Below are positions 17,783 through 23,941 of a stretch of 35,530 nucleotides of DNA, piece after piece. The stretch is from Burkholderiales bacterium (GTDB lineage Bacteria > Pseudomonadota > Gammaproteobacteria > Burkholderiales > Burkholderiaceae_C): NCBI GenBank assembly GCA_016213205.1, contig JACRAZ010000083.1, forward strand, positions 1 through 35,530. The letters run 5' to 3'. The notes below the pieces were generated by a model, which was not told the origin of the DNA, ran no database searches, and worked only from the letters and a program-made list of their open reading frames with translations. Each line of letters opens with the position of its first letter. The stretch's first letter is position 1. The translations under genes were made by a program, and so were the position numbers.

Positions 17783-18672
17783 GTTTGGCCCCTACAGCCC
17801 TGCGGGCGGGTCCCCCAAGGGGATCCGGCCGGCCGGGAGCGGCCCGGTCCGGCCTGAGGCGCGCTGCGGCGGCGGCCGCGCTGCTGGCATCGGCGCTGGC
17901 CTGCGCCGGCGCGCTGGCGGCCTGCCCCATCACCGTGGGGGTCGACGCCGGCGTGCAGCGCAGCCTCTGGGAAGAGCGCAGCGCACTGGGGCACCGCCTG
18001 GTGCGCGAGCGAGGCACGCTGGCGGCGGCCAGCCTGGCGCTGGCTACGCACTGCCTGCCGGGCCACTGGCGGCTGCAGTTCGGGCACGCACAGGGCGAGC
18101 GCGAGTACGACGGCCAGACCACCACCGCGACCCCGCTGCGCAGCAGCAGCCGCCTGCGCACCGGGCAGCTGCGGCTGCAGGGGCTGACGGACGACACGGC
18201 GGGCCTGGCCTTGGGCATCCGGTTCGAGGCCGAACATGTGGCGCGCGACATTGCCTCGGTGGGCCCGGTGGCCGGCTACCCCGAACGTTTCACGCTGTTG
18301 ACAGCCGCGGCCGGGCTGCGCCACCTGTCGGCCCCCTGGGCCCACACACGGCTTGCGCTGGAGGCCTGGGCCGGCGGTGGCCCCCCGGGCCGGATGCGCA
18401 TGCAGCCGCCCGGCTTCGACACGGCCCGCCTGCGCCTGGGCGCCAGTCGGCACGCCCAGCTTGCGGCGCAGATCGGCTCGGCCCCGGCGGCCGATGCGGC
18501 CCCTGCCACCTGGCGCTGGCAACTGCGGCTGCAGTGCAGCCGGCAGTTCATCGCCGCCGGGCCTGGCGAGGCGCTCACGCGCAACGGCGTGCTGGTGGGT
18601 GGTGCGGCACAACCCGAAACGCACCGCACCGACTGCGGCGCCACGGCGGGCGTGCAGTGGCAGTTCGGCTGA
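17764..18672 (+). CDS. Secreted or outer-membrane protein, function unknown
   Basis: Up to 302 residues. There is no ATG near the start; candidates are GTG 17764, inside the previous gene, or TTG 17785, just after its stop. About 30 codons later a clear signal-peptide core appears (LRRAAAAAALLASALACAGALA, then AC). The mature part has many short alternating strands with Arg, Leu and aromatic residues and ends in QWQFG, a terminal pattern seen in outer-membrane beta-barrels, which fits but does not prove that location. Four cysteines are present late in the chain. The segment between the start codons and the signal core overlaps a Pro/Gly-rich intergenic-type repeat (17797-17851), so the true N-terminus may have been altered. 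Confidence 0.6.
   Translation: MARPGLSLAPTALRAGPPRGSGRPGAARSGLRRAAAAAALLASALACAGALAACPITVGVDAGVQRSLWEERSALGHRLVRERGTLAAASLALATHCLPGHWRLQFGHAQGEREYDGQTTTATPLRSSSRLRTGQLRLQGLTDDTAGLALGIRFEAEHVARDIASVGPVAGYPERFTLLTAAAGLRHLSAPWAHTRLALEAWAGGGPPGRMRMQPPGFDTARLRLGASRHAQLAAQIGSAPAADAAPATWRWQLRLQCSRQFIAAGPGEALTRNGVLVGGAAQPETHRTDCGATAGVQWQFG
17797..17851. repeat. Intergenic-type repeat (TCCCCCAAGGGG family)
   Basis: Contains TCCCCCAAGGGG (17811-17822), followed by CGG-rich sequence and GGAGCGGCCC. The same order occurs inside coxS near 30443-30480. This layout resembles short dispersed intergenic repeats that I know from Burkholderiales genomes. Here it covers the 5' end of the secreted-protein gene. 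Confidence 0.45.
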
Positions 18673-18727
18673 GCGGTGGTGAAGCGGTTGCGCCGGCCCA
18701 GGCCAATGGTCGTCGGCCTCCACCCTT

Positions 18728-18779
18728 CGCGGGGCGCTCCCCCGCGTGCTCCAGACTGGAACAGTGCTCGCGCTGTTCC
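18728..18779. repeat. Two adjacent hairpins between the secreted-protein gene and aorA
   Basis: The first hairpin, CGCGGGG / CCCCGCG with a five-base loop (18728-18746), may end transcription of the upstream gene, though no T tract follows. The second, GGAACAG / CTGTTCC (18758-18779), also pairs inside the arms and carries the CAGT/CTGTT theme seen in the 75-bp repeats after the moaD-like gene. Both lie upstream of the aor palindrome. Confidence 0.5.
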
Positions 18780-18785
18780 GTGTTC

Positions 18786-18804
18786 GCCTAGGGAAAAGCC
18801 TAGG
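18786..18804. promoter_or_regulatory. Paired GCCTAGG sites upstream of aorA
   Basis: GCCTAGG occurs at 18786-18792 and again at 18798-18804, a 12-bp spacing close to one helical turn; each contains the palindrome CCTAGG, which is rare in GC-rich DNA. A single CCTAGG also lies in the xdhC-coxS space at about 30118. A regulator site is possible; nothing in the window identifies the protein. Confidence 0.3.
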
Positions 18805-18821
18805 TTTGCACGTCAGAGGCC

Positions 18822-18839
18822 TATGCTGATGATTGCATA
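18822..18839. promoter_or_regulatory. Palindrome TATGC-N8-GCATA upstream of aorA
   Basis: A perfect inverted repeat, TATGC and GCATA, with an eight-base spacer TGATGATT, ending 61 bp before the aorA start. Together with the preceding C it shares CTATGC-N4-GATTGCATA with the site before tupB. The distance to the start codon is nearly the same in both cases. Interpreted as a common operator for tungstate uptake and use. Confidence 0.55.
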
Positions 18840-18900
18840 AGCCCTGGGCCCTTGCATGTTGCGCGGGCGGGGTGTGCTTCCACCCCTGGAGACAAGCGCC

Positions 18901-19374
18901 ATGCAGAAGAGCCTGCACATCAATCCCGAAAAATGCACCGGGTGCCTGCAATGCGAGATGGCCTGTTCGTACGAGAACTACGGCGTCTTCGCCACCGCCA
19001 AGTCGCGCATCAAGGTGTTCGACTTCCATCACACCGGCCGCAAGGTGCCCTACACCTGCACCCAGTGCGATGAAGCCTGGTGCCTGCATGCCTGCCCGGT
19101 GGAAGCCATCACGGTGGACCGCGCCACCGGCGCCAAGGTGGTGAACGACACCACCTGCGTGGGCTGCAAGGTCTGCACCATCAGCTGCCCGTTCGGCACC
19201 ATCAACTACGTGCAGGAAACCGGCAAGGTGCAGAAGTGCGACCTGTGCGGCGGCGAGCCCGCCTGCGCCGACGCCTGCCCCACCGGCGCCATCACCTACA
19301 TCGACGCCAACTGGACCGGGCTGAACAAGATGGCCGCCTGGGCCGACAAGCTCGGCAACCAACCCGCAGCTTAA
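18901..19374 (+). CDS. aorA: Polyferredoxin subunit of tungsten aldehyde oxidoreductase
   Basis: 157 residues from ATG 18901; an in-frame ATG 15 codons earlier gives an unlikely N-terminus. Sixteen cysteines fall in four groups (12,15,18,22; 53,56,61,65; 86,89,92,96; 113,116,122,126), enough for four [4Fe-4S] clusters. The start KCTGCLQCEMACSYENYGVF resembles AorA of Aromatoleum aromaticum and other DMSO reductase/AOR electron-transfer subunits. Its job is to pass electrons between the tungsten subunit AorB and the FAD subunit AorC. AorB follows after 12 bp. The absence of a signal peptide suggests a cytoplasmic enzyme. The palindrome upstream is the best candidate control site for the operon. 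Confidence 0.92.
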   Translation: MQKSLHINPEKCTGCLQCEMACSYENYGVFATAKSRIKVFDFHHTGRKVPYTCTQCDEAWCLHACPVEAITVDRATGAKVVNDTTCVGCKVCTISCPFGTINYVQETGKVQKCDLCGGEPACADACPTGAITYIDANWTGLNKMAAWADKLGNQPAA

Positions 19375-19386
19375 GGAGCACACACC

Positions 19387-21234
19387 ATGAGCTGGGCAGG
19401 AAAACTCCTCCGCGTGAACCTCACCAACGGCACCGTCACGTCCGAGCCGTTGAACATGACCTGGGCCAGGCAGTACCTGGGCTCGCGTGGCCTCGCCACC
19501 AAGTACCTGGTGGAAGAGATCGACGCCAAGGTCGACCCGCTGTCGGCCGACAACAAGATCATCTGGGCCACCGGCCCGCTCACCGGCACCATGGCCTCCA
19601 CCGGCGGGCGCTATTACGTCGTCACCAAGGGGCCGCTCACCGGCGCCATCGCCTGCAGCAATTCCGGCGGCTACTGGGGCGCCGAGCTCAAGATGGCCGG
19701 CTGGGACATGGTCATCTTCGAGGGCAGGAGCCCGAAGCCGGTGTACCTGTCGATCAGCGACGACGTGGCCGAACTGAAGGACGCCTCGCACCTGTGGGGC
19801 AAGAGCGTCTTCGCCACCGAGGAAACACTGAAGAAGCAGCACCAGGACCCGCTGCTGCGCATCAGCTCCATCGGCCTGGCGGGCGAGAACGGGGTGATGT
19901 TCGCCGCCGTCGTGAACGACCTGCACCGCGCCGCCGGCCGCTCGGGCGTGGGCGCGGTGATGGGCAGCAAGAACCTGAAGGCCATCGCGGTGCGCGGCAC
20001 CAAGGGCGTGGGCAACATCGCCAACCCCAAGGCGTTCATGAAGGTCGTGGCCGAGAAGAAGAAGATCCTGGCCGAGAACGGCGTCACCGGCCAGGGCCTG
20101 CCGGCCTACGGCACGCAGGTGCTGATGAACGTGATCAACGAGGTCGGCGCGCTGCCCACGCGCAACCACCGCGACAGCCAGTTCGAAGGCGCCAAGGACA
20201 TCGGCGCCGAGGCCATGGCCACGCCGCGCGCCACCGATGGCAAGAAGCACCTGGTCACCAACCAGGCCTGCTTCGGCTGCACCATTGCGTGCGGCCGCAT
20301 CAGCAAGATCGACCAGACCCACTTCACGGTACAGAACAAGCCGCAGTACTGGGGCGCCTCGGGCGGCCTGGAATACGAGGCGGCCTGGGCGCTGGGCGCG
20401 GCCAATGGCGTGAACGACCTGGAAGCGCTGCAGTACGTGAACGTGCTGTGCAACGAGCAGGGCATGGACCCGATCACCTTTGGCGCCACCATCGGCGCGG
20501 TGATGGAGCTGTACGAGCTGGGCATCCTCACCAAGGAGCAGATCGGCGTCGAAGCCCCCTTCGGCTCGGCCGCCGCGCTGGCGCAGATGGCCGAGATGAC
20601 GGCCAACGGCGTGGGCTTCGGCAAGGAGATCGGCCTGGGCTCCAAGCGCCTGTGCGCCAAGTACGGCAAGCCCGAGCTCAGCATGAGCGTCAAGGGCCAG
20701 GAATTCCCGGCCTACGACGGCCGTGGCATCCAGGGCATGGGCCTGGGGTACGCCACCAGCAACCGGGGCGCCTGCCACCTGCGCGGCTACATGGTGTCGA
20801 GTGAGGTGTTCGGCATCCCGGTGAAGACCGATCCGCTGGTCGCCGAAGGCAAGCCCGAGCTGCTGAAGGCCTTCCAGGACATCACCGCCGTCAACGACTC
20901 ATCGGGCGTCTGCCAGTTCACGATGTTCGCCTGGGGCCTGCCCGACCTGCAGCCGCAGGTGGCCGCCGCCTGCGGCGAGGAGTTCACGCTGGAAAACATG
21001 ACGCTCATCGGCGAGCGCATCTGGAACATGGAGCGCGATTTCAACAACCGCGCCGGCTTCACCGCCAAGGACGACACGCTGCCGCCGCGGCTGCTGAACG
21101 AGCCGGTGAAAACCGGCCCGGCCAAGGGCCTGGTGAGCAAGCTGCCCGAGATGCTGCCCAAGTACTACGAGGCGCGCGGCTGGAATCCCGATGGCACGCT
21201 GACCGAGGCCACACGCGCCAGGCTCGGCCTGTAA
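19387..21234 (+). CDS. aorB: Tungsten-containing aldehyde:ferredoxin oxidoreductase-type catalytic subunit
   Basis: 615 residues, typical for the AOR family, with AAGGAG before the ATG. It has the N-terminal W-bis-metallopterin domain (GKLLRVNLTNG, ATGPLTGTMASTGGRY, SNSGGYWGAELKMAGWD). The [4Fe-4S] ligands are Cys295-x2-Cys298-x3-Cys302 (in QACFGCTIACGR) with Cys509 as fourth. Active-site-region elements are GGLEYE, CNEQGMD and NRGACHLRGY (His464). The enzyme oxidises aldehydes to carboxylic acids, and the Aromatoleum homologue also reduces acids with hydrogen or other low-potential donors. The gene order AorA-AorB-AorC and the nearby tungstate importer support tungsten as metal. A strong intrinsic terminator follows immediately, before aorC. 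Confidence 0.95.
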   Translation: MSWAGKLLRVNLTNGTVTSEPLNMTWARQYLGSRGLATKYLVEEIDAKVDPLSADNKIIWATGPLTGTMASTGGRYYVVTKGPLTGAIACSNSGGYWGAELKMAGWDMVIFEGRSPKPVYLSISDDVAELKDASHLWGKSVFATEETLKKQHQDPLLRISSIGLAGENGVMFAAVVNDLHRAAGRSGVGAVMGSKNLKAIAVRGTKGVGNIANPKAFMKVVAEKKKILAENGVTGQGLPAYGTQVLMNVINEVGALPTRNHRDSQFEGAKDIGAEAMATPRATDGKKHLVTNQACFGCTIACGRISKIDQTHFTVQNKPQYWGASGGLEYEAAWALGAANGVNDLEALQYVNVLCNEQGMDPITFGATIGAVMELYELGILTKEQIGVEAPFGSAAALAQMAEMTANGVGFGKEIGLGSKRLCAKYGKPELSMSVKGQEFPAYDGRGIQGMGLGYATSNRGACHLRGYMVSSEVFGIPVKTDPLVAEGKPELLKAFQDITAVNDSSGVCQFTMFAWGLPDLQPQVAAACGEEFTLENMTLIGERIWNMERDFNNRAGFTAKDDTLPPRLLNEPVKTGPAKGLVSKLPEMLPKYYEARGWNPDGTLTEATRARLGL

Positions 21235-21259
21235 GCAGCCGCCCACTTCGACAGTTGGC

Positions 21260-21286
21260 AAAGGCGGTTCTCGGACCGCCTTTTTT
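21260..21286 (+). terminator. Intrinsic terminator between aorB and aorC
   Basis: AAAGGCGGT, a six-base loop and ACCGCCTTT form a perfect nine-pair stem followed by three more T (TTTTTT in all at 21281-21286, then CTTT). It starts 26 bp after the aorB stop and ends 32 bp before aorC. This is a canonical rho-independent terminator placed inside what is otherwise an operon, so it probably lowers expression of aorC and later genes relative to aorAB. Confidence 0.88.
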
Positions 21287-21317
21287 CTTTCGACTGGCTT
21301 TGTTCGAGAGGCACCCC

Positions 21318-22586
21318 ATGAAACACGTGATCCTGGGCGCCGGCCCTGCCGGCGTGATCGCTGCCGAGACCATCCGCAAGCATGCGCCGCATGACGAGAT
21401 CGAGCTGATCGGCGACGAACCCGAGGCGCCGTACTCGCGCATGGCGATTCCCTACCTGCTGATCGGCAAGGTGGGCGAGGAAGGCACCTACCTGCGCCAC
21501 CATGGCGACCACTACGCGATGCTGCGCATCCACCAGCGCCGCGGCCGCGCCACGGCGCTGGACACCACCAAACGCGAGGTGCAGCTCGACGACGGCAGCC
21601 GCGTGCCCTACGACCGCCTGCTCATCGCCACCGGCTCCTCGCCCGCCACGCCGCCGATTCCCGGCATCGCCGGGCCCGGCGTGCACGCCTGCTGGACCCT
21701 GGCCGATGCACGCGCCATCATGGCCCGCGCCGCGCCCGGTGCACGCGTGCTGCAGATGGGCGCGGGCTTCATCGGCTGCATCATCATGGAAGCGCTGGCC
21801 GCGCGCGGCGTGAAGCTCAGCGTGGTGGAGATGGGCGACCGCATGGTGCCGCGCATGATGGGCCCCACCGCCGGCGGCATGATCAAGGACTGGTGCGAGA
21901 AGAAAGGCGTGGCGGTGCACACCGGCGCGCGGGTGGACGCGATCGAGCGCGACGCCACCGGGGTGATGACGGTGAAGCTCTCCACCGGCCAGCAGATCGC
22001 GGCCGACCTGGTGATCAGCGCCACCGGCGTCAAGCCCAACATCGGCTTCCTCGAGCACTCCGGCGTGCGCTGCCTGGTGGGCGTGCTGACCGACGAGCAC
22101 CTGCAGACCAACGTGCCCGGCGTCTACGCGGCGGGCGACTGCGCCGAGGCCTTCGACAAGGTGAGCGGCCAGACCATCGTCAGCGCGATCCAGCCCAACG
22201 CCGCCGAGCAGGCACGCGTGGCAGCGCTGAACATGGTGGGCCGGCGCGCCGAGCTCAAGGGCGTCACCCAGATCAACGTGCTGGACACGCTGGGGCTCAT
22301 CTCCGCCAGCTTCGGCAACTGGCAGGGCGTGCCCGGCGGCGAGCACGTGGAGCTGACCGACCGCGCCGCCAACCGGCACCTGAGCCTGCAGTTCGGCGGC
22401 AACAAGCTGGTGGGCTGCAATGCGGTGGGCTGGACCGAGCATGTGGGCGTGATGCGCGGCCTGGTGGAAGGCCAGGTGGCGCTGAGCCCCGAATGGAAGC
22501 AGCGCCTGCTGCTCGACCCCACGCTGCTGATGGAGGCCTACCTGGCCAACGCGCAGGCACAGCAGGACCACGCGCACGTCCGATGA
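21318..22586 (+). CDS. aorC: FAD-dependent NAD(P)-linked oxidoreductase subunit of AOR
   Basis: 422 residues from ATG 21318, preceded by GAGAGG; an upstream extension of the frame runs through the terminator and is rejected. Rossmann motif GAGPAG at the N-terminus binds FAD; a second nucleotide fold begins near VLQMGAGFIGCIIMEAL; the FAD-closing motif is GVYAAGDCAEA, with ATGSSPATPP and SATGVKPN also typical of pyridine nucleotide-disulfide oxidoreductases. No redox-active CxxxxC pair is seen, in line with NADH-oxidoreductase subunits rather than disulfide reductases. In the Aromatoleum enzyme AorC couples the iron-sulfur chain to NAD+. Position after aorAB and before a MoaD-like gene supports that role. 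Confidence 0.9.
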   Translation: MKHVILGAGPAGVIAAETIRKHAPHDEIELIGDEPEAPYSRMAIPYLLIGKVGEEGTYLRHHGDHYAMLRIHQRRGRATALDTTKREVQLDDGSRVPYDRLLIATGSSPATPPIPGIAGPGVHACWTLADARAIMARAAPGARVLQMGAGFIGCIIMEALAARGVKLSVVEMGDRMVPRMMGPTAGGMIKDWCEKKGVAVHTGARVDAIERDATGVMTVKLSTGQQIAADLVISATGVKPNIGFLEHSGVRCLVGVLTDEHLQTNVPGVYAAGDCAEAFDKVSGQTIVSAIQPNAAEQARVAALNMVGRRAELKGVTQINVLDTLGLISASFGNWQGVPGGEHVELTDRAANRHLSLQFGGNKLVGCNAVGWTEHVGVMRGLVEGQVALSPEWKQRLLLDPTLLMEAYLANAQAQQDHAHVR

Positions 22587-22593
22587 TGCCGGG

Positions 22594-22848
22594 ATGAACA
22601 TCACCTTCAAGCTCTACGCCAGCCTCACCCAGTACCTGCCGCCGGAGGTGCAGCGCGTGAACCAGATGCCGCTGGAGGTGTCGCCCGAGGCGAGCATTGC
22701 CGACATCGTGGCGCCCTTCAACATGCCGCCCAAGCTGCTGCACCTGGTGCTGGTCAATGGCGTGTTCATCCCGCCGGAAGAGCGCGCCTCGCGCCGGCTG
22801 GCCGAAGGTGACGTGCTCGCCATCTGGCCCCCGATCGCGGGTGGGTGA
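22594..22848 (+). CDS. MoaD/ThiS-like small sulfur-carrier protein
   Basis: 84 residues of ubiquitin-like type (NITFKLYASLTQYLP start, VLVNGVFIPPEERASRRLAEGDVLAIWPPIAGG end). The C-terminal Gly-Gly is the site that becomes a thiocarboxylate in MoaD and ThiS. MoaD transfers sulfur to form the dithiolene of molybdopterin, the ligand that also holds tungsten. Its place seven bases after aorC suggests a dedicated pterin-cofactor function for the tungsten enzyme; Aromatoleum aor operons are known to carry a similar gene. The partner MoaE is not in the window. Transcription must pass or start after the terminator upstream of aorC. Confidence 0.9.
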   Translation: MNITFKLYASLTQYLPPEVQRVNQMPLEVSPEASIADIVAPFNMPPKLLHLVLVNGVFIPPEERASRRLAEGDVLAIWPPIAGG

Positions 22849-23050
22849 GGCCGGACGTGCAACAGTCCCTGCGGACTGTTGCGCGCCTGCCGAACCGGCC
22901 GAGCTCCGCGAGGCCGTGGGCAAGGCCGGACGTGCAACAGTCCCTGCGGACTGTTGCGCGCCTGCCGAACCGGCCGAGCTCCGCGAGGCCGTGGGCAAGG
23001 CCGGACGTACAACAGTCCCTGCGGACTGTTGCGCGCCTGCCGAACCAGCC
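22849..23050. repeat. Triple 75-bp tandem repeat, each with a strong hairpin
   Basis: Two full units (22849-22923 and 22924-22998) are identical; the third (from 22999) is nearly identical for about 50 bases, then diverges. Each unit contains CAACAGTCC-CTGC-GGACTGTTG, a perfect nine-pair stem with a four-base loop, extended to 13 pairs with one G-T in copies 1 and 2 (first core at 22860-22881). The unit starts right after the moaD-like stop codon and the array ends about 30 bp before the next gene. All three forward frames stay open across much of it because 75 is a multiple of three. Confidence 0.9.
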
Positions 23051-23079
23051 GCCCCCTGCGCGGCCATGAGCGAGGTCTG

Positions 23080-23382
23080 ATGCAATCCACCTACCCGGCC
23101 GAGTTCACCCGCGACTACGGCTGCACCGAAGCCGAGTGGCTGGGCTGGCTGCCCGGGGCCACGCGCCAGGCCACCATCGAGCGGCCCGCGCCCGGCCTGG
23201 CCCGTGTGCCGGTGGCCGGCGGGTGGCTGGTGCTGCAATGGCAGGTGCTGCCACCACGACAGATCGCGCTGATGCGCATGCCCCGGCTGCAGGTGCGGCA
23301 CCAGTTCGAGGCGGTGGACGAAGCGGCCCGCCTGGCCTTCATGCGCTATTTCGACCTCTTCATGCAGCGCGGTGGCGGGTAG
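23080..23382 (+). CDS. Small conserved-looking protein of the aor locus, function unknown
   Basis: 100 residues from ATG 23080, with GAGG a few bases upstream; the longer open frame through the repeats is rejected as artefact. The sequence is well ordered: DYGCTEAEWLGWLPGAT near the start, two beta-like segments rich in Val and Leu, then LPPRQIALMRMPRLQVRHQF and a helix EAARLAFMRYFDLFMQRGGG. It has a single Cys (residue 14) and ends in three glycines, a carboxyl end that recalls sulfur carriers, though the fold does not. No transmembrane helix. I do not recognise the family. Being the last gene in line with the aor cluster, it may help assemble the tungsten cofactor, which is inference only. 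Its 3' end overlaps a truncated gene on the other strand. Confidence 0.7.
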   Translation: MQSTYPAEFTRDYGCTEAEWLGWLPGATRQATIERPAPGLARVPVAGGWLVLQWQVLPPRQIALMRMPRLQVRHQFEAVDEAARLAFMRYFDLFMQRGGG

Positions 23383-23465
23383 TGGCCGGGGCGGTGGTGC
23401 GCCTTCAGGGCGGGGGGCAGCGCATCCCACGCGTCGCCCAGCGCCCGTTGCACGAGGCCCGTCAT
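23346..23465 (-). pseudogene. Truncated gene remnant, possibly DUF4166-like N-terminus
   Basis: A 39-residue frame begins at ATG 23465, overlapping the stop of the DUF2269 gene (ATGA), exactly as expected for the next gene of that operon. Its first 30 residues (MTGLVQRALGDAWDALPPAL and KAHHRPG) look like the start of DUF4166-type proteins, which to my memory often follow DUF2269/SDR genes and are some 200 residues long. The frame then reads into unrelated codons (PPPRCMKRSK) and stops inside the convergent small gene. The remainder of the gene is absent, so a rearrangement probably joined the aor cluster to this operon here. Confidence 0.5.
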
Positions 23466-23941
23466 GGCGCCACCCCCGGCAGCCGCTTGGTCACCATCAG
23501 CACCACCACCAGCACCATCGCGGCAAAGGCCGGCACCCCGAGCCAGAACCACCGGCGCGCCAGGCGCTGGTAGCCCGGCGGCAGGGGCTGGGCCTGCCGC
23601 GCCGCGGCCTCGGCCATGCGCTGCATGCGGATCTGCAGCGCCACCACCGGCAGCCAGCAGGCGCCCGCCAGCGCATACAGGCCCAGGCTGGCGGCGATCC
23701 ACGGCGTGCTCAGGGGCCAGCCCAGCAGGTGCGCCATCCACAGGCCTGTCAATGGCTGCAGGATCACGGTGGGCGTGGTGAAGCACCAGTCGGCCAGCAC
23801 CACCTGCCGGTTGGTGTGGGCGATGTGGGCAACATGGCCGCTGCGGTCGGCCCGCCACTTGTAGAAGGCGCTGCCCAGGCCGGTGCCGAACAGCAGCACC
23901 ATGCTCAGCAGGTGCACGATCTTCAGGCCGGCGAGGCTCAT
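23462..23941 (-). CDS. DUF2269 integral membrane protein
   Basis: 159 residues from ATG 23941, overlapping the end of the SDR gene (ATGA). Four hydrophobic helices are visible: LKIVHLLSMVLLFGTGLGSAF, TTPTVILQPLTGLWMAHLLGW, WIAASLGLYALAGACWLPVVALQI and FWLGVPAFAAMVLVVVLMV. The pattern and length fit DUF2269 (predicted integral membrane proteins). A conserved-looking His near the first helix (IVHLLS) could bind a metal or haem, but no function is established. It is the third gene of an operon with a small membrane protein and a nucleoside-sugar-epimerase-like SDR. Confidence 0.85.
   Translation of the reverse strand: MSLAGLKIVHLLSMVLLFGTGLGSAFYKWRADRSGHVAHIAHTNRQVVLADWCFTTPTVILQPLTGLWMAHLLGWPLSTPWIAASLGLYALAGACWLPVVALQIRMQRMAEAAARQAQPLPPGYQRLARRWFWLGVPAFAAMVLVVVLMVTKRLPGVAP

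Noticed and set aside
18806..18833. Sigma-70 promoter before aorA
   Set aside because: TTGCAC and GATGAT at 16-base spacing match the consensus too weakly to call.
18840..18900. Sigma-54 promoter before aorA
   Set aside because: TGGGCCC and TTGC are present, but GG and GC are not at the required 12-base offset.
17740..20778. Minus-strand open frame of about 1000 codons
   Set aside because: It runs antisense to the secreted-protein gene, aorA and aorB, which have clear family motifs; the length is a result of high GC content, and its translation is His/Gly/Ala-rich without recognisable domains.
22849..23050. CRISPR array
   Set aside because: Units are contiguous tandem copies without unique spacers and no cas gene is near.
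22697..23080. A repetitive protein encoded by the 75-bp repeats
   Set aside because: Several frames stay open only because the unit is a multiple of three; none has a start and ribosome site of its own, and the hairpins explain the conservation better.
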